Below, piece after piece: positions 1 through 13,979 of a DNA stretch of 64,000 nt. The notes under the pieces are model-generated. The model was not told where the DNA came from. It made no database searches and saw only the letters and a program-made list of their open reading frames with translations. The translations under genes were made by a program, and so were the position numbers. Every line of letters starts with the position of its first letter. The stretch's first letter is position 1. Source of the DNA: Maylandia zebra (lineage: Eukaryota; Chordata; Actinopteri; Cichliformes; Cichlidae); assembly GCF_041146795.1 (NCBI RefSeq), contig NC_135170.1, positions 5,480,033 through 5,544,032 of the forward strand, read 5' to 3'.

Positions 1-178
1 AGACTGACAGAAGCGTGGCTGCCATATCGCGCCATTGGCCCCTCTGGCCAACACCAGTAGGCGGTAGGGTAAAGTGTCTTGCCCAAGGACACAACGACCA
101 GGACAGAGAGCCCGGGGATCGAACAGGCGACCTTCCGGTTATAGATACGCTTCCCAGCCCCCTGAGCCAAGTGAAAGT
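1..178 (-). mobile_element. tRNA-derived SINE, 5' part
   Basis: Read on the minus strand, this stretch carries a tRNA-like A box (TGGCTCAGGGG) and a B box (TGTTCGATCCC). The phrase equivalent to 'ccttgggcaagacac' that follows is typical of fish SINEs. The element runs off the window edge, so its 3' tail is not visible. The family is not named with certainty. Confidence 0.6.
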
Positions 179-335
179 GAAGGAACATATATTGACAAGT
201 AAATCATCAGCTTTGCTTTGCCTTTACCACAGCAGACCGATACAGTGTCCACATCAACGCTTATGACTCATCAATCCATCTCTTGCTCCTCTCTCCCTTC
301 ACTAATGAACAAGACCCTGACATCCTTAAACTTCT

Positions 336-1700
336 TCACTTGGAGCCGTAACTCATTCCTGACCCAGAGTGAGGCTCAACATTTTTCTGGTTGAGGATAA
401 CAACCTTAGACTCGAGAACACATCTGCTAAATTGCCCTAGTGCATGCTGGAGGTCACTAGCTGGTGAAGCAAGAAGAACTACATGTCCACATGTACGAAG
501 AACATGAACCTGAGGCCACCGAAGGAGAAATGTTCTCCTACTTGACTGTGCCAAGAAATTGTACCCATAAAAGTTATAAACAGAATTGGTGACAAATGGC
601 AATCCTATGGAGTGTAGCTCTCACTTTACTACCAGCAATGCAAACCAATCTCACTACAGTATTACAGGGACTTTATTGCCAGTATAGGCCAGTCACCATG
701 TCTCCCATAGGATACTCCGAGGTACACGGTCAGTTGCCTTTTCCAAGTCCACAAAACACATGAAGAGTAGTTGGGTAAACTCCCATGCACTTTCTCATAA
801 CCTTGAGAGGATTAGTCCAGTGTCCCACAACTAGGACGGAAACTGCTTTGCTCTTCCTGGATCCAAGATTCCACTAGTGGACAGATTATACTGGCATAGA
901 GCTTCCTGGAGAGACCGAGGAGTGTGTTTTCTCTGAAACCTCTTGAAAATGGGGACCAAATCACCTGGTCTGCCAGTGCAGAGGCAATATCCCCAAATTC
1001 CACACAGTGCTGCAGAGGTGTGTCATTGAAGACAGCCCTACAACATCCAGAGCACTGTTTCCTGGTGAGGGAACAGTGAATCCCTTCCCTCCCCAAAGAC
1101 CCGTCAGCATAGAGGTTTTTGACCATTCCAGTGACCTCACCCACAGTGATGGGTGAGTCTAAGCATTTCTCCCTAGACTCAGCTTCCACTACACAAGATG
1201 TGTTAGTGGAATTGAGGAGATCATCAAAGCTTCATCCCCTTTCTGAGTCGCCTGACGATATCCCAGAATTGCCTCAAGGCCAACCAGAAGTCCTGCTCAC
1301 AGTCCTGCTTTAGCTAGTGCTAGGGCTGCCTTTCACTTGGCCTGTCTACAAGAGTCCCACAAGCCAGCCAAGTTTGATAGGGCTCCTTTAGCTTTATAGT
1401 TCTCTTCATCTCTGGCATCCACCATCTGTTTCAGGTATTAGCACTACAACAGGCACCAACCACCTTGCAGCCACAGCACCTTGGTTTGGAACAAAGTCCA
1501 CTTGGACTCAATGTTTCCAGCCACCCTTAAGCTACTTTGAAGCTCTGCTGATGGTGGAATATGAAACTCTTGCAGACCAGGGCCTTCTCCAGATGCTCCC
1601 AACTCACCCTAACCACATGTTTGGATACACCAAGTCTGTTCAGCATCCTCCCTTGTTACCTGACCCAACTCACAACCAGGTGCTGATCAGCTGACAGCTC
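336..1700 (-). mobile_element. Rex3-like (RTE clade) LINE fragment, decayed
   Basis: The minus strand carries broken reverse transcriptase coding sequence in several frames. Recognisable blocks are ESWIQEEQSSFRPSCGTLD (about 815-880), VDLEKATDRVPR (about 725-760, palm motif A with the usual F replaced) and VVLLASPASDLQHALGQF (about 410-480). In the last block the residues before VVLLA are CGH where the family has FADD, so the catalytic aspartates are lost. The linker region upstream extends to about 1700. Several frameshifts separate the blocks, so this is a dead fragment. The Rex3 assignment rests on the remembered order WQTG, LPGK, QEEQ-GFRP, LEKAFDRVPR and QGCPLSP in that family; a related RTE-type LINE is the alternative. 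Confidence 0.7.
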
Positions 1701-1749
1701 TGATCCTCTTTTCACCCAAGTGCCCAAGACATACAGCTACAGGTCTGAT

Positions 1750-3780
1750 GATTGCTAGACTCTTCATCAACCTGTGACCTGGGGTGTTATGGTGAAAAGT
1801 GGACTTGTGTACAGCCTTATACTCAAACATGGTATTTGTTGTTGCCCATTCAAACATTTACGTCTCTCCTTCAGCAATTTAAAACTATATCTCTTATAAA
1901 ACCTATAAGAGATATAGTTTTGATACACTATTATAGCAAATTATACCTTGTAAAACTTTTCCTTACTGTGTACCAAACTTGGGGTTGTTTGGGGTGTGGG
2001 GGCCTGTAACCCCTATAGACATGGTTACTAGTATTTTCTTGTTTTTACCTGGTATTATTATTTCTGACACCCCTTGAACACACTTTGATTTTCCGTAGTT
2101 CAGTGAATGCAACAAAAGCACGTTGCTGCATTAAGCTAGGCAAAACGGAGCAAGACACCGAGAGCAAATAACAAGCTACACAGTGAGTCTTTTGGTATAA
2201 AATAAGTGTTATAAAGTATTTTCAACAGTCTCTAACTTAAAGTTATGTACTTTTCAGAGGCCTTTATGTGTTTTACTCTCGACCAAAACCAGGCAGAGCG
2301 TGTATTTGTTTCTTGGGAATTCCGGTGAGTTACTAGAGATGATAAGTTAGCAGGAAAACTTATGCTAATTTTACATGTGGTAAACACTGCAACAGTGCGA
2401 ATTCCGTATTGTCTAAAAAAAGCTAAAACCAGTCGGAGTACTTGAATCGTGTGTGAAATGGAATGTCGTATTTTATTTTATTGTCTATTTGATTGGGCAT
2501 CTTCACAAATGTGCAAAACTAATGCAGGATGCACTTCTCTTTTAGCCATAAATGTTGTCCAGTGCCTTTTCTGCACTTTGTCATTTCAGTTATAGGTTAA
2601 TACATGTAAATAAGTTATTTAAAACTAGTTACGTTACAAACATTTCATGATGTGATTACATATGCCTTAAAAAGGGGTATTTAAATACAATTGATTGTAA
2701 TGCTGTAAAGCAATACAAATGGAATTCATAGAGACAGAACAATGTTAAAACGACAGTGTACTTGATTTTGAAAACTTTATGAGATCTCATGTTATTTAGA
2801 AAAACTGTTAAGAACTATTTTGTTTATTGCTCTGTACTGTATGTGCAGACTGGTTTTTTGTGATCCTGGATCTGAAGTGGTTCTGGATATGGATGGCGAG
2901 CCAGACCCTGTGAAAACTCTTGGCGAATCCAAAAGCAGTGTGGCCAGCTGTTCTGGATGCAGGAGTAGAGCTACAGTCTGAATTACTTCGAATCGCAGGA
3001 TTTCAGATAAGCAAGAGCAAAAACTGCTTACTTCATACGGATTGTTTCTCTGGGAAACTATTGAACTCCCAATATCCTGCTCATCAGGAGTCAGGTCTAA
3101 AGAGACTACTTATTTTATTTTATTTTGTTGTTATTTTCAAAAGAGCGCTCTTCTCTGTTGATCTTCTGTTAATTTTCTATGCTGTTTACATTGGATTATT
3201 GCACCACTGTAACATTGTAATAAATCTGCCGGCTGTTCAACACTCAATTCTCTCAAATTTATTTTACTCCTCTCGAATCTAGTCTATAAGTTTAACCCTA
3301 CTATACTAAGCAGGTGTTACAGGGCCTATCCCTCTTATTATAGTACAAAGAGCTGGGTCCACCTGAACCAGTCCTCAAACTGGTGCATCACAAACCCAAC
3401 ACAGTTACAGATACACTCACAACTCATTGTTTCTAAAGTTCATTAAATTCCATCACAGGTTTGGACTCACTGATCCTACGTGGACAAAATTGATTTTTAA
3501 TCACACTTTGGTAAACAATTATATTGATTATTACAGATAATAATGAACCCTTAGTAATGCTGCAGTTTATGTCTGTGTCATTAGTGTGTTTAAAGAATGT
3601 GCTAAAAATTATTATATACAGATAAGACAAATGAGAGTGTTACCCTTTGATGCCTGATGATGGTAACTAGTTTCAGTCTGGACACACCTTTACAATGGCT
3701 ACTCACATTTCAAGGAATAACAGAACAATGGCATAAGCACAGAATGGATAATAAGAGTTAAATATTCCAGCAGTTACTGC
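1750..3780. other. non-genic stretch
   Basis: No convincing gene is seen. The stretch is AT-rich and holds one perfect inverted repeat (annotated separately). A 120-codon open frame at 2920-3282 on the plus strand has no recognisable domain. An AATAAA occurs near 3218, but no splice-site pattern ties it to a gene. Confidence 0.5.
1881..1921. repeat. perfect 18-bp inverted repeat
   Basis: The arms 1881-1898 and 1904-1921 are perfectly complementary over 18 bp, separated by the five bases 1899-1903. The sequence is AT-rich and could extrude as a hairpin. No target duplication or element boundary is seen around it. Confidence 0.85.
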
Positions 3781-3998
3781 AGTGCAATTATTTTTTTCAG
3801 TTCATCCTGGGTATACTTGTCAACCTGCGCATTTCCAGGTGTGTATGCCCCAGGACAGCTGTGGCTACAACTGTGGTTTGCCTTCACCAGTGTGTGAATG
3901 TGAGAGTGAATGAATAGTGGAATTGTAAAGCGATTTGGGTGCCTAGAAAAGCGCTATATAAATGCAATCCATTATTATTATTATTATTATTATTATTA
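3780..3998 (+). mobile_element. SINE/LINE 3' tail ending in (ATT)n
   Basis: The sequence 'gtgtgtgaatgtgagagtgaatg' followed by 'aaagcgatttgggtgcct' and 'aaaagcgctatataaatgcaatcc' is a standard 3' end shared by fish SINEs and their partner LINE. It closes with an (ATT)n run at 3971-3998. The 5' part is degenerate or missing. Confidence 0.65.
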
Positions 3999-3999
3999 G

Positions 4000-4810
4000 T
4001 GTATGTATGTGTTTCTCACTGTTTGCACTGTTGTGCATCCATTTATCAGCTGTGTGCTTTAATGTTAGTATCTGTGTGTTGCTGTGTTGGCTGCCCAACA
4101 GCAGAAAGCAGCTATCTAAATATAGCTGCAGCTCAGGGCTCACAGAGGAAGGCCCTTCACACATCCAGGGATTAACCATTACTCTGTCTGACTCACACAA
4201 AGACACGCACTTAGACACTCCCACTCTAAACACAAACGTACAAGTATTTGATGCACACACAGTATGCATAGAGAAGACATACACATAAGTGGCTGTCACA
4301 CTGAAGGACTGACGTTAAGTAATTTTATAATTTAGTTAATTAATATGTAGATAAAATGAAAAATATTCCAATAATGAATATCTACGAGGACCAAAATAAA
4401 AGTGCTAACAGAAATGAATGTTAAAAATTAGGTTTATAAAAAACAGAAGACCATCTTTTCCTCTTTACGTCAACAGTGTAATAGATTACACTCAAGGTTA
4501 ATTTGAACAAACGAGGGCTATATATTAAATTAATGTTTTTAAAATTGATGATCTAGAAGGTACGGCAATAGCAAGGAAGAATGGCAACATCAGGTAGTAG
4601 TGAGAAACATTGGACAACACCTTGGCATATTTAGTAATGCTAGAAGGAAAATACATCTATCAGTTCTTTGGCTTTACATGTGTATCAGGACATAATAAAA
4701 ATAATTTGGTCTTAAAATGATTTAGATACATCAGATGAAAAACTGCAGATGACTAATTACTCAGTCTAATAATTTAATATTTAATATAAACTAAGTCAAA
4801 CACTGATAGA
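4000..4810. other. non-genic stretch
   Basis: AT-rich DNA with no exon, RNA gene or element boundary that I can support. Open frames overlapping its start come from the neighbouring ATT repeat. Confidence 0.5.
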
Positions 4811-4814
4811 AATT

Positions 4815-5015
4815 CAATTGTCCATTTGCTGCTGTGCTTGTCCAGCTGCATGACCCAATTTTAGCCAAGCTTTAGATGTCAGACAGATGGGCTCACATTT
4901 GACTCTAGAATACTTTGGAGTCTTGTGACTGCAAAACAAGCCCAAATCATCACCCCTCCACCGTGATTGAGAGTTATGATGAGGTGTTTGAATTCATGCT
5001 ACTGTACATTATGGC
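4815..5015 (-). mobile_element. Tc1-like transposase remnant
   Basis: Read on the minus strand, 'cacggtggaggggtgatgatttgggcttg' corresponds to the Tc1 transposase block around HGGGGVMIWA, and 'cattatggccaaa' lies where FGHNAQ is encoded. The fragment has no terminal inverted repeats. A related remnant lies at 51.5 kb. Confidence 0.55.
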
Positions 5016-5215
5016 CAAAAATTCAGTTGAATTTAATTTTTATTTATATTGCGCCAAATCACAACAACAGTTGCCTCAAGGTACTTAAGCTAGTAATAAT
5101 AATACAGAGAAAACCCCAATAATCAGATGACCCCCTTTGAACAAACACTTGGCAACAGTGGGAAGGAAAACAGGAAGAGATCTCTGGCAGAACCAGAACC
5201 TAATTCCTATAGAAC
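5016..5215 (-). mobile_element. L2 LINE 3'-end fragment
   Basis: The words 'gcgccaaatcacaacaacag..tgcctcaagg', 'atgaccccctttgaacaa' and 'ggcaacagtgggaaggaaaa' match the 3' end of the large minus-strand L2 element at 10.5 kb. This is a separate short copy, abutting the 5' end of the plus-strand L2 element that follows. Confidence 0.65.
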
Positions 5216-5258
5216 AGTAAAGGTTTACTTAGTTTTTACACACACTGTTAAATAAATA

Positions 5259-5531
5259 ATGACACCCCCATCACCCTCCTCCCCCTCCCTTTCTCCCTCC
5301 TCCCCACACCTGAAATTCACTGAAGAGATGATGGAGCGGGTCAATGCTGGGCTCAGATCTACCCCCCGGCCCAATCCCTCTTTGTCCCCCATAAACCCCC
5401 CACCAAAGCAGCCAAAGGTTCGCCACCGAGCCCCACCCTCAACAGAGCAATCGAAGTCACATTGCCCAGCCTCGCCCCCCTTAGTTCCTCCTTACCACCT
5501 TCATGCTTTGTCTCCGCAGTCTGATGTGTGA
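5259..5531 (+). CDS. L2 ORF1 remnant (90 codons)
   Basis: A short open frame, rich in Pro and Ser, ends four bases before the ORF2 open frame. It has no RNA-binding or esterase motif, unlike the ORF1 of the second L2 element at 14-14.9 kb. It is best read as the C-terminal end of a 5'-truncated ORF1. The ATG at 5259 may not be the native start. Confidence 0.45.
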   Translation: MTPPSPSSPSLSPSSPHLKFTEEMMERVNAGLRSTPRPNPSLSPINPPPKQPKVRHRAPPSTEQSKSHCPASPPLVPPYHLHALSPQSDV

Positions 5532-5534
5532 TAT

Positions 5535-8500
5535 GTGAAGGGTCCGGGCTGCGAGGATTATGGCAGTGGTGACTTTTCCCAGGAGAAGCTGGGACCCTGT
5601 TTACTAGAAGGTTTTAAAATTTCTGTACTTTTAGGTGACAGGAGACATGTGGCCTGGTCAAAACACAGAGAGCTGCACTCTAAAAGATCTTTAAATATAG
5701 TAAACATACCTCGTGTGCCACAGACTGCTCCCAAACACGAGGGGACAAGTAATGCCTCTAAAACACTTAAGTTGGCTTTATTAAACGTTAGATCTTTAGC
5801 TGGGAAAACATTTTTAATTAATGATTTAATCACTGAGCACAGCCTTGATTTTATGTTTTTAACTGAAACTTGGTTGGACCAAAGTAACAGTGGAGCTGTT
5901 CTCATCGAGACGACCCCTCCTAACTACAGTTTTATCAGTGAGGCCAGGGTGAGCAGGAGAGGAGGAGGGGTTGCTGTCTTATTTAATGAATCATTTCAAT
6001 GTAAGCAGCTATCTCCTGGAAGTTTTCAGTCTTTTGAATATGTGGCTTTACAGCTGAAGGCCCCATCCAAAGTTGTGTTTCTTAATGTTTACAGGCCTCC
6101 CAAATACTGCACAGACTTTTTTAATGACCTCAGTGAACTGCTGTCTGTGATCTGTGTTGATTTCGACTGTGTAATTATTGTTGGGGATTTTAACATCCAT
6201 GTGGACAACCCTCAGGACAAAGGGACTAAAGACCTGAGTAACACTCTGGGCAACTTTGGGCTGACTCAGCATGTAACAGAGGCCACACATAATAGAGGAC
6301 ACACTCTTGACCTACTGATCTCCAAGAGCCTGAGCATTTCAAACATTACTGTGTCTGATGTGGGCTTATCTGATCATTACTGTGTTTTCTTTGAAAGTAA
6401 AATCTCAGCCCACACAAATATATCAACAGCAGTGATCACAAAACGGTGTATAACTGAAGACAGTAGTGAGATCTTTAACCAGGTCTTCCCATTAACACCT
6501 GACCTGTCCAAAGGTTCAGTCAACGAGCTCGTCAATAGCTTTAATGCAAAAATGTTAAATGTAATGGACACTATTGCCCCCATTAAGGTGAAGGTTATCT
6601 CTGGAAGGAAAAAGTCTCCATGGAGAAACTCCACACTAGTGAAAAATGAAAAAAGAGAGTGTAGGAAAGCTGAGCGCAGATGGAGAAAAACAAACCTCCA
6701 GGTTCATTATGACATCTATAAAGAGAAACTTCCATCCATCCATTCGCTTCCGCTTATCCTTTTTCAGGGGCGCTGGAGCCTATCCCAGCTGTCATAGGGC
6801 GAGAGGCGGGGTACACCCTGGACAGGTCGCCAGTCTGTCGCAGGGCCAACATACAGGGACAGACAACCATTCGCACTCACTTTCATTCGCACCTAGTGAC
6901 AATTTGGGTTATCCAATTAACCTATCCCCACTAAGTGCATGTCTTTGGACGGTGGGAGGAAGCCGGAGTACCCGGAGGGAACCCACGCAAACACGGGGAG
7001 AACATGCAAACTCCACACAGAAAGACCCCGGCCTGATGTTGGAATTGAACTCAGGACCTTCTTGCTGTGCGGCAACAGTGCTAACCACCGTGCCACCGTG
7101 CTGCCTAAAGAGAAACTTCACAATTGTAATTTACAACTGAGGAGTGCAAGAAGGTCCTACTTCTCTGACATCATCACTAAAAACAGCCATAATGCTCGGG
7201 TCTTATTTTCTACAGTTGACAGGCTAACAAACCCTCCTGTGCCAGTGGCAGCTGAACTTCATTCAACCATGGCCTGCAATGACTTTGCCAAATTCTTCAC
7301 AGACAAAATCCAAAAGATTAGACAAGCAGTTGGTACATCAACAGCAGATCCAGGATATGTACTGTGTCCACCGAAAAACTGTTTAAACACCATGAAACAG
7401 TTTCAACCTATTAACAGCAAAGACCTGGAGGACATCTTAGGTCAACTGAACTCCTCCTCTTGCTGTTTAGATGTCCTGCCAACAAGTTTTTTCAAAAAGG
7501 TCTCAAAGACTTTAGAGTCAGACCTGTTACAGATCGTCAACTTTTCTTTATTATCAGGTGTGTTTCCAGAATCACTAAAAACTGCTGTAATCAAACCTAT
7601 ACTGAAAAAGGACAATCTTGACAAGACACAAATGAACAACTACAGGCCGATCTCAAATCTCCCATTTTTAAGTAAGATCATTGAAAAAGCAGTTTCTCAA
7701 CAGCTCAATTACTTCTTAAAACAGAATAACTGCTACGATGCCTTCCAGTCAGGTTTTAGACAGAACCACAGCACTGAAACCGCTCTGACCAAAGTGTTTA
7801 ATGACATATGTCTGAACACAGACAGTGGAAAAATGTCAGTCCTAGTTTTACTGGATCTCAGTGCAGCATTTGATACAGTTGACCACAACATATTACTCAA
7901 ACGACTGGAGAACTGGGCAGGTCTTTCAGGAACTGTACTAAACTGGTTCAAAACATACTTAGAAAACAGGAAATACTTTGTATCAATAGGTAACTTCACA
8001 TCTGAGCAGACAAGTATCACATGTGGAGTTCCCCAAGGTTCCATCTTGGGACCCCCTCTGTTTAACATTTACATGCTCCCACTGGCACAGATTATAAAGA
8101 ACAACAAAATAAACTACCACAGCTATGCAGATGACACACAAATATATATCACAATGTCACCAGGAGACCGAGGCCCTGTACAGGCTCTTGGTAAATGCAT
8201 TGAGGAAATTAATGACTGGTTGTGCCACAATTTTCTCCAGCTAAACAAAAACAAAACTGAGGTAATAGTCTTTGGCGCCAAAGAAAAACAATTACAGGTC
8301 ACCAGAGAACTTCAATCTATACATCTAAAAACCACAAACCAGGCGAGAAATTTGGGTGTAGTGATGGATGCAGACCTAAACTTAGAAAAACACATTAAGA
8401 CAATAACAAAATCAGCTTACTATCACCTCAAGAATATTTCAAGGATAAAAGATCTGATGTCTCAACAGGACCTGGAAAAACTAGTCCATGCATTCATTTT

Positions 8501-8954
8501 TAGTAGGCTTGATTACTGTAACAGCATCTTTACAGGTCTACCTAAAAAATCAGTCAGACAACTACAGCTCATTCAGAACTCTGCTGCTCGAGTCCTCACT
8601 AAGACCAAAAAAGTGGACCACATCAGTCCAGCTCTGAGGTCTTTACACTGGCTGCCTGTCCGTCAGAGGATAGACTTTAAAGTTCTGATGCTGGTCTATA
8701 AAGCTCTGAATGGTTTAGGACCGAAATACATCAGTGACCTCCTGACCCAGTATGAACCTTCCAGATCCCTCAGGTCATCTGGATCCGGTCTTTTATCAGT
8801 TCCCAGAGTCAGAACCAGACACGGAGAAGCTGCATTCAGCTTTTATGCTCCTTATATCTGGAACAAACTCCCAGAAAGCCTCAGATCAGCTGAAACACTC
8901 AATTTATTTAAATCCAGGTTGAAGACTCACCTATTCTCAGCTGCATTTGAATAA
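5535..8954 (+). pseudogene. L2 ORF2 (endonuclease-reverse transcriptase) split by an insertion
   Basis: This frame encodes the enzyme that nicks target DNA and copies the element RNA. The endonuclease half holds LTETWLDQ, RRGGGVAVLF, GDFNIHVD, HTLDLL and GLSDHYC, so the usual catalytic Asn, Asp and His residues are present. The reverse transcriptase half holds [47 protein letters not shown] and SYADDTQIY (tyrosine codon at 8124). Both halves share one frame: the 387-bp insertion at 6732-7118 is a multiple of three and adds an in-frame stop at 6795-6797. Position 5535 is a GTG, so the true start is uncertain. Without the insertion the frame would be about 1,010 codons, normal for L2 ORF2. Confidence 0.8.
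6732..7118 (-). mobile_element. short interspersed element nested in L2, 13-bp target duplication
   Basis: The insertion sits between two perfect copies of a 13-bp direct repeat (taaagagaaactt at 6719-6731 and 7106-7118). On the minus strand it ends in a GATGG-type simple tail (seen on plus as 'tccatccatccattcg'), as RTE-mobilised elements do. The body contains the very common teleost block 'ggagaacatgcaaactccacacagaaag' and 'gctaaccaccgtgccaccgtg'. No protein is encoded. A decayed relative lies at 16.9-17.1 kb. Confidence 0.8.
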
Positions 8955-8974
8955 AGCACCAAATCCACACTTTT

Positions 8975-9158
8975 AAGCTTAAATTTCAAAACTTACACTA
9001 ACTACTGATCTTATCTATTTCTGATTTTATCTGTTTTGATTTTATATACTGTTTTGTTTGTTTGTTAAGCTTAAATTTCAAAACTTACATTAACTACTGA
9101 TTTTATCTACTGTTCTGATTTTATCTGTTTTGATTTTATATACTGTTTTGTTTGTTTG
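8975..9158 (+). repeat. 92-bp tandem duplication in L2 3' UTR
   Basis: The segment starting 'aagcttaaatttcaaaactta' at 8975 recurs at 9067, a 92-bp period, with a few substitutions. Both copies end in a TTTG-rich stretch. It lies just after the ORF2 stop. Confidence 0.75.
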
Positions 9159-9177
9159 TTTGTTTGTTAAGTGGGTT

Positions 9178-9479
9178 TAGAGCTCTGGGTAGCTCCCCAG
9201 CTGGGTCTAGACTGGGTCTAGAGAGTATTTTAAATTCAGAGAATTTAAAATAGAAAGTAGCTCGTCCACAGAAGGACTGGTAGCTCCCCTTACGATAAGG
9301 GTTCAGATCGCGCGAACAGGTGTGGGATTAGAGCTCTGGGTAGCTCCCCAACTGGGTCTAGACTGGGTCTAGAGAGTATTTTAAATTCAGGGAATTTAAA
9401 ATAGAAAGTAGCTCGTCCACAGAAGGACTGGTAGCTCCCCTTACGATAAGGGTTCAGATCGCGCGAACAGGTGTGAAAT
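9178..9479 (+). repeat. 151-bp tandem duplication with internal palindrome
   Basis: Two nearly identical 151-bp units (9178-9328 and 9329-9479) lie in the L2 3' UTR. Each contains a perfect 12-bp inverted repeat with a three-base loop (9226-9252 and 9377-9403), plus a doubled 'ctgggtctaga' word and 'gatcgcgcgaacaggtgtg'. Only a few substitutions separate the units, so the duplication is recent or actively homogenised. Confidence 0.9.
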
Positions 9480-9639
9480 GTGTGTGTTTAGTTAGTTTGT
9501 TTGTTTGCTTGTTTTAATCAATTTTAAATCATGCTTTTTATTTGTTTTTGTTTCTAATGTCTCTGTAAAGCACTTTGAATCACCTTGTTGTTGAATTGTG
9601 CTATACAAATAAATTTGCCTTGCCTTGCCTAATATATCA

Positions 9640-10490
9640 TATTACAGACTTCATCTGAGCTTGTATTTACCTAATATTAAAACCTCCTAATGACCCGATT
9701 ATTATTATGTCCTGAGACATAAAATCTTAGACTTTAATTAAGGTGTAGCTTCGTTTTACTATAACTGTAAATATGATGATGTAACATAAAATGTTTTAAA
9801 TCTCTGGCAGTGTTTTGGTAAGTGCTGTAAATGAGACTGTAAGCTGCTGTAAACATAACTGTTATAGGTGAGCTGTTCCACAACAAGCATTACTGTCTGG
9901 CCTAAATCTCACTGAAACCACATTAATATGAGTTTCTGTTTGAATTAGCATGAAATTCTATCATCATGAGCAGATATAGAAATTCAGTTGTGATCATTAA
10001 TAAAAATAGATCATTATAGCAATCCGGTTGGGAAAAATGCGGCCTCATTAAAATGCTGCTTTCTTATCAATTGTAGAAAGGTTTACCGTGTTTCTCAATT
10101 TACTTTCGATGCCATTACATTCAGAAGGAGAGTTTAATTTTGAAAAGGTATCTTTCATTCCTATTGATTGCCACTTGCATCAACATAATTTGCTCATTTA
10201 ACTCTATCTCCATAACATGGCTCCACAAGAGGAATGGCCAGGGATGAATAATCTTATTGCAAGACTTGACAAGGTGTAAAATGATGAAAGACCCAGGAAT
10301 AACCAAGCTGTGCAAAATCAGTCATAGTTCTACCAATCAGAAATGCAGTTCCCATCCCAGATTAACGCTACAGACTCTGAAAGGCAAGTTCCTTGGCAGC
10401 GGGATCATCTGGATATGGATGGCATCCCAGATGGATGTCCTCATTTGCTGTTTGGCACAAAATGTCAAGATTATAATTTGTTAAGAATGT
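9640..10490. other. non-genic spacer between two LINEs
   Basis: AT-rich DNA with no exon or transposon boundary that I can support. Confidence 0.5.
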
Positions 10491-11160
10491 TATAATTCAA
10501 TTCAATTTTATTCATATAGCGCCAAATCACAACAAAAGTCGCCTCAAGGCGCTTCATAGATATAGAGAAAAACCCAACAATCATATGACCCCCTATGAGC
10601 AAGCACTTTGGCGACAGTGGGAAGGAAAAACTCCCTTTTAACAGGAAGAAACCTCTGGCAGAACCAGGCTCAGGGAGGGGCGGGGCCATCTGCTGTGATT
10701 GGTTGAGGTGAGAGAAGGAAGACAGGACAAAGACATGCTGTGGAAGAGAGACAGAGGTTAATAACAGATATGATTCAATGCAGAGAGGTCTGTGAACACA
10801 TAGTGAGTGAGAAAGGTGACTGGAAAGGAAAAACTCAATGCATCATGGGAATCCCCGGCAGCCTACGTCTATTGCAGCATAACTAAGGGAGGATTCAGGG
10901 TCACCTGGTCCAGTCCTAACTATATGCTTTAGAAAAAAAGGAAAGTTTTAAGCCTAATCTTAAAAGTAGAGATAGTGTCTGTCTCCCGAATCCAAACTGG
11001 AAGCTGGTTCCACAGAAGAGGGGCCTGAAAACTGAAGGCTCTGCCTCTCATTCTACTTTTAAATACTCTAGGAACAACAAGTAGGCCTGCAGAGCGAGAG
11101 CGAAGTACTCTAATAGGGTGATATGGTACTACAAGGTCATTAAGATAAGATGGGGCCTGA

Positions 11161-13745
<2,585 letters not shown>

Positions 13746-13979
13746 TCATCCACATTTCACTGTTTTACTCTTTGGTTCAGATGTGGATACTGTATTGTTC
13801 TTTCTTTGTAATTGTTTATGTTTAAGTTGTTTGTTGCTGGTTTTTAGCTTGTTTTTTGTCTGTTTGGGAGCTGACACAGTCTCTATGGAGATGGGTTTTT
13901 GGGGGGGTAGCAGGAGGAGAGAAGCTGCAGAGAGGCGTGTAAGACTGCAACTCTGCTTCCTGGTCCCAACTCTGGATAG

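Larger units (their letters stand above)
5220..9630 (+). mobile_element. L2-clade LINE, nearly intact, with nested insertion
   Basis: The order is a partial ORF1 (5259-5531), then ORF2 with an apurinic endonuclease (about 5760-6400) and a reverse transcriptase (about 7560-8150), then a 3' UTR. The UTR ends with 'gtgctatacaaataaatttgccttgccttgcct', the tail style of Maui/L2 elements in fish. Endonuclease motifs (LTETWL, GRGGG-like RRGGGVAVLF, GDFNIHVD, SDH) and the YADD catalytic box are intact. ORF2 is broken only by an insertion at 6732-7118. The 3' UTR carries two separate tandem duplications. The element is probably 5'-truncated, because ORF1 is only 90 codons. Confidence 0.85.

Noticed and set aside
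9178..9479. Direct repeats considered as a CRISPR-like array
   Set aside because: Only two 151-bp units with no spacers, in a LINE 3' UTR of a vertebrate genome.
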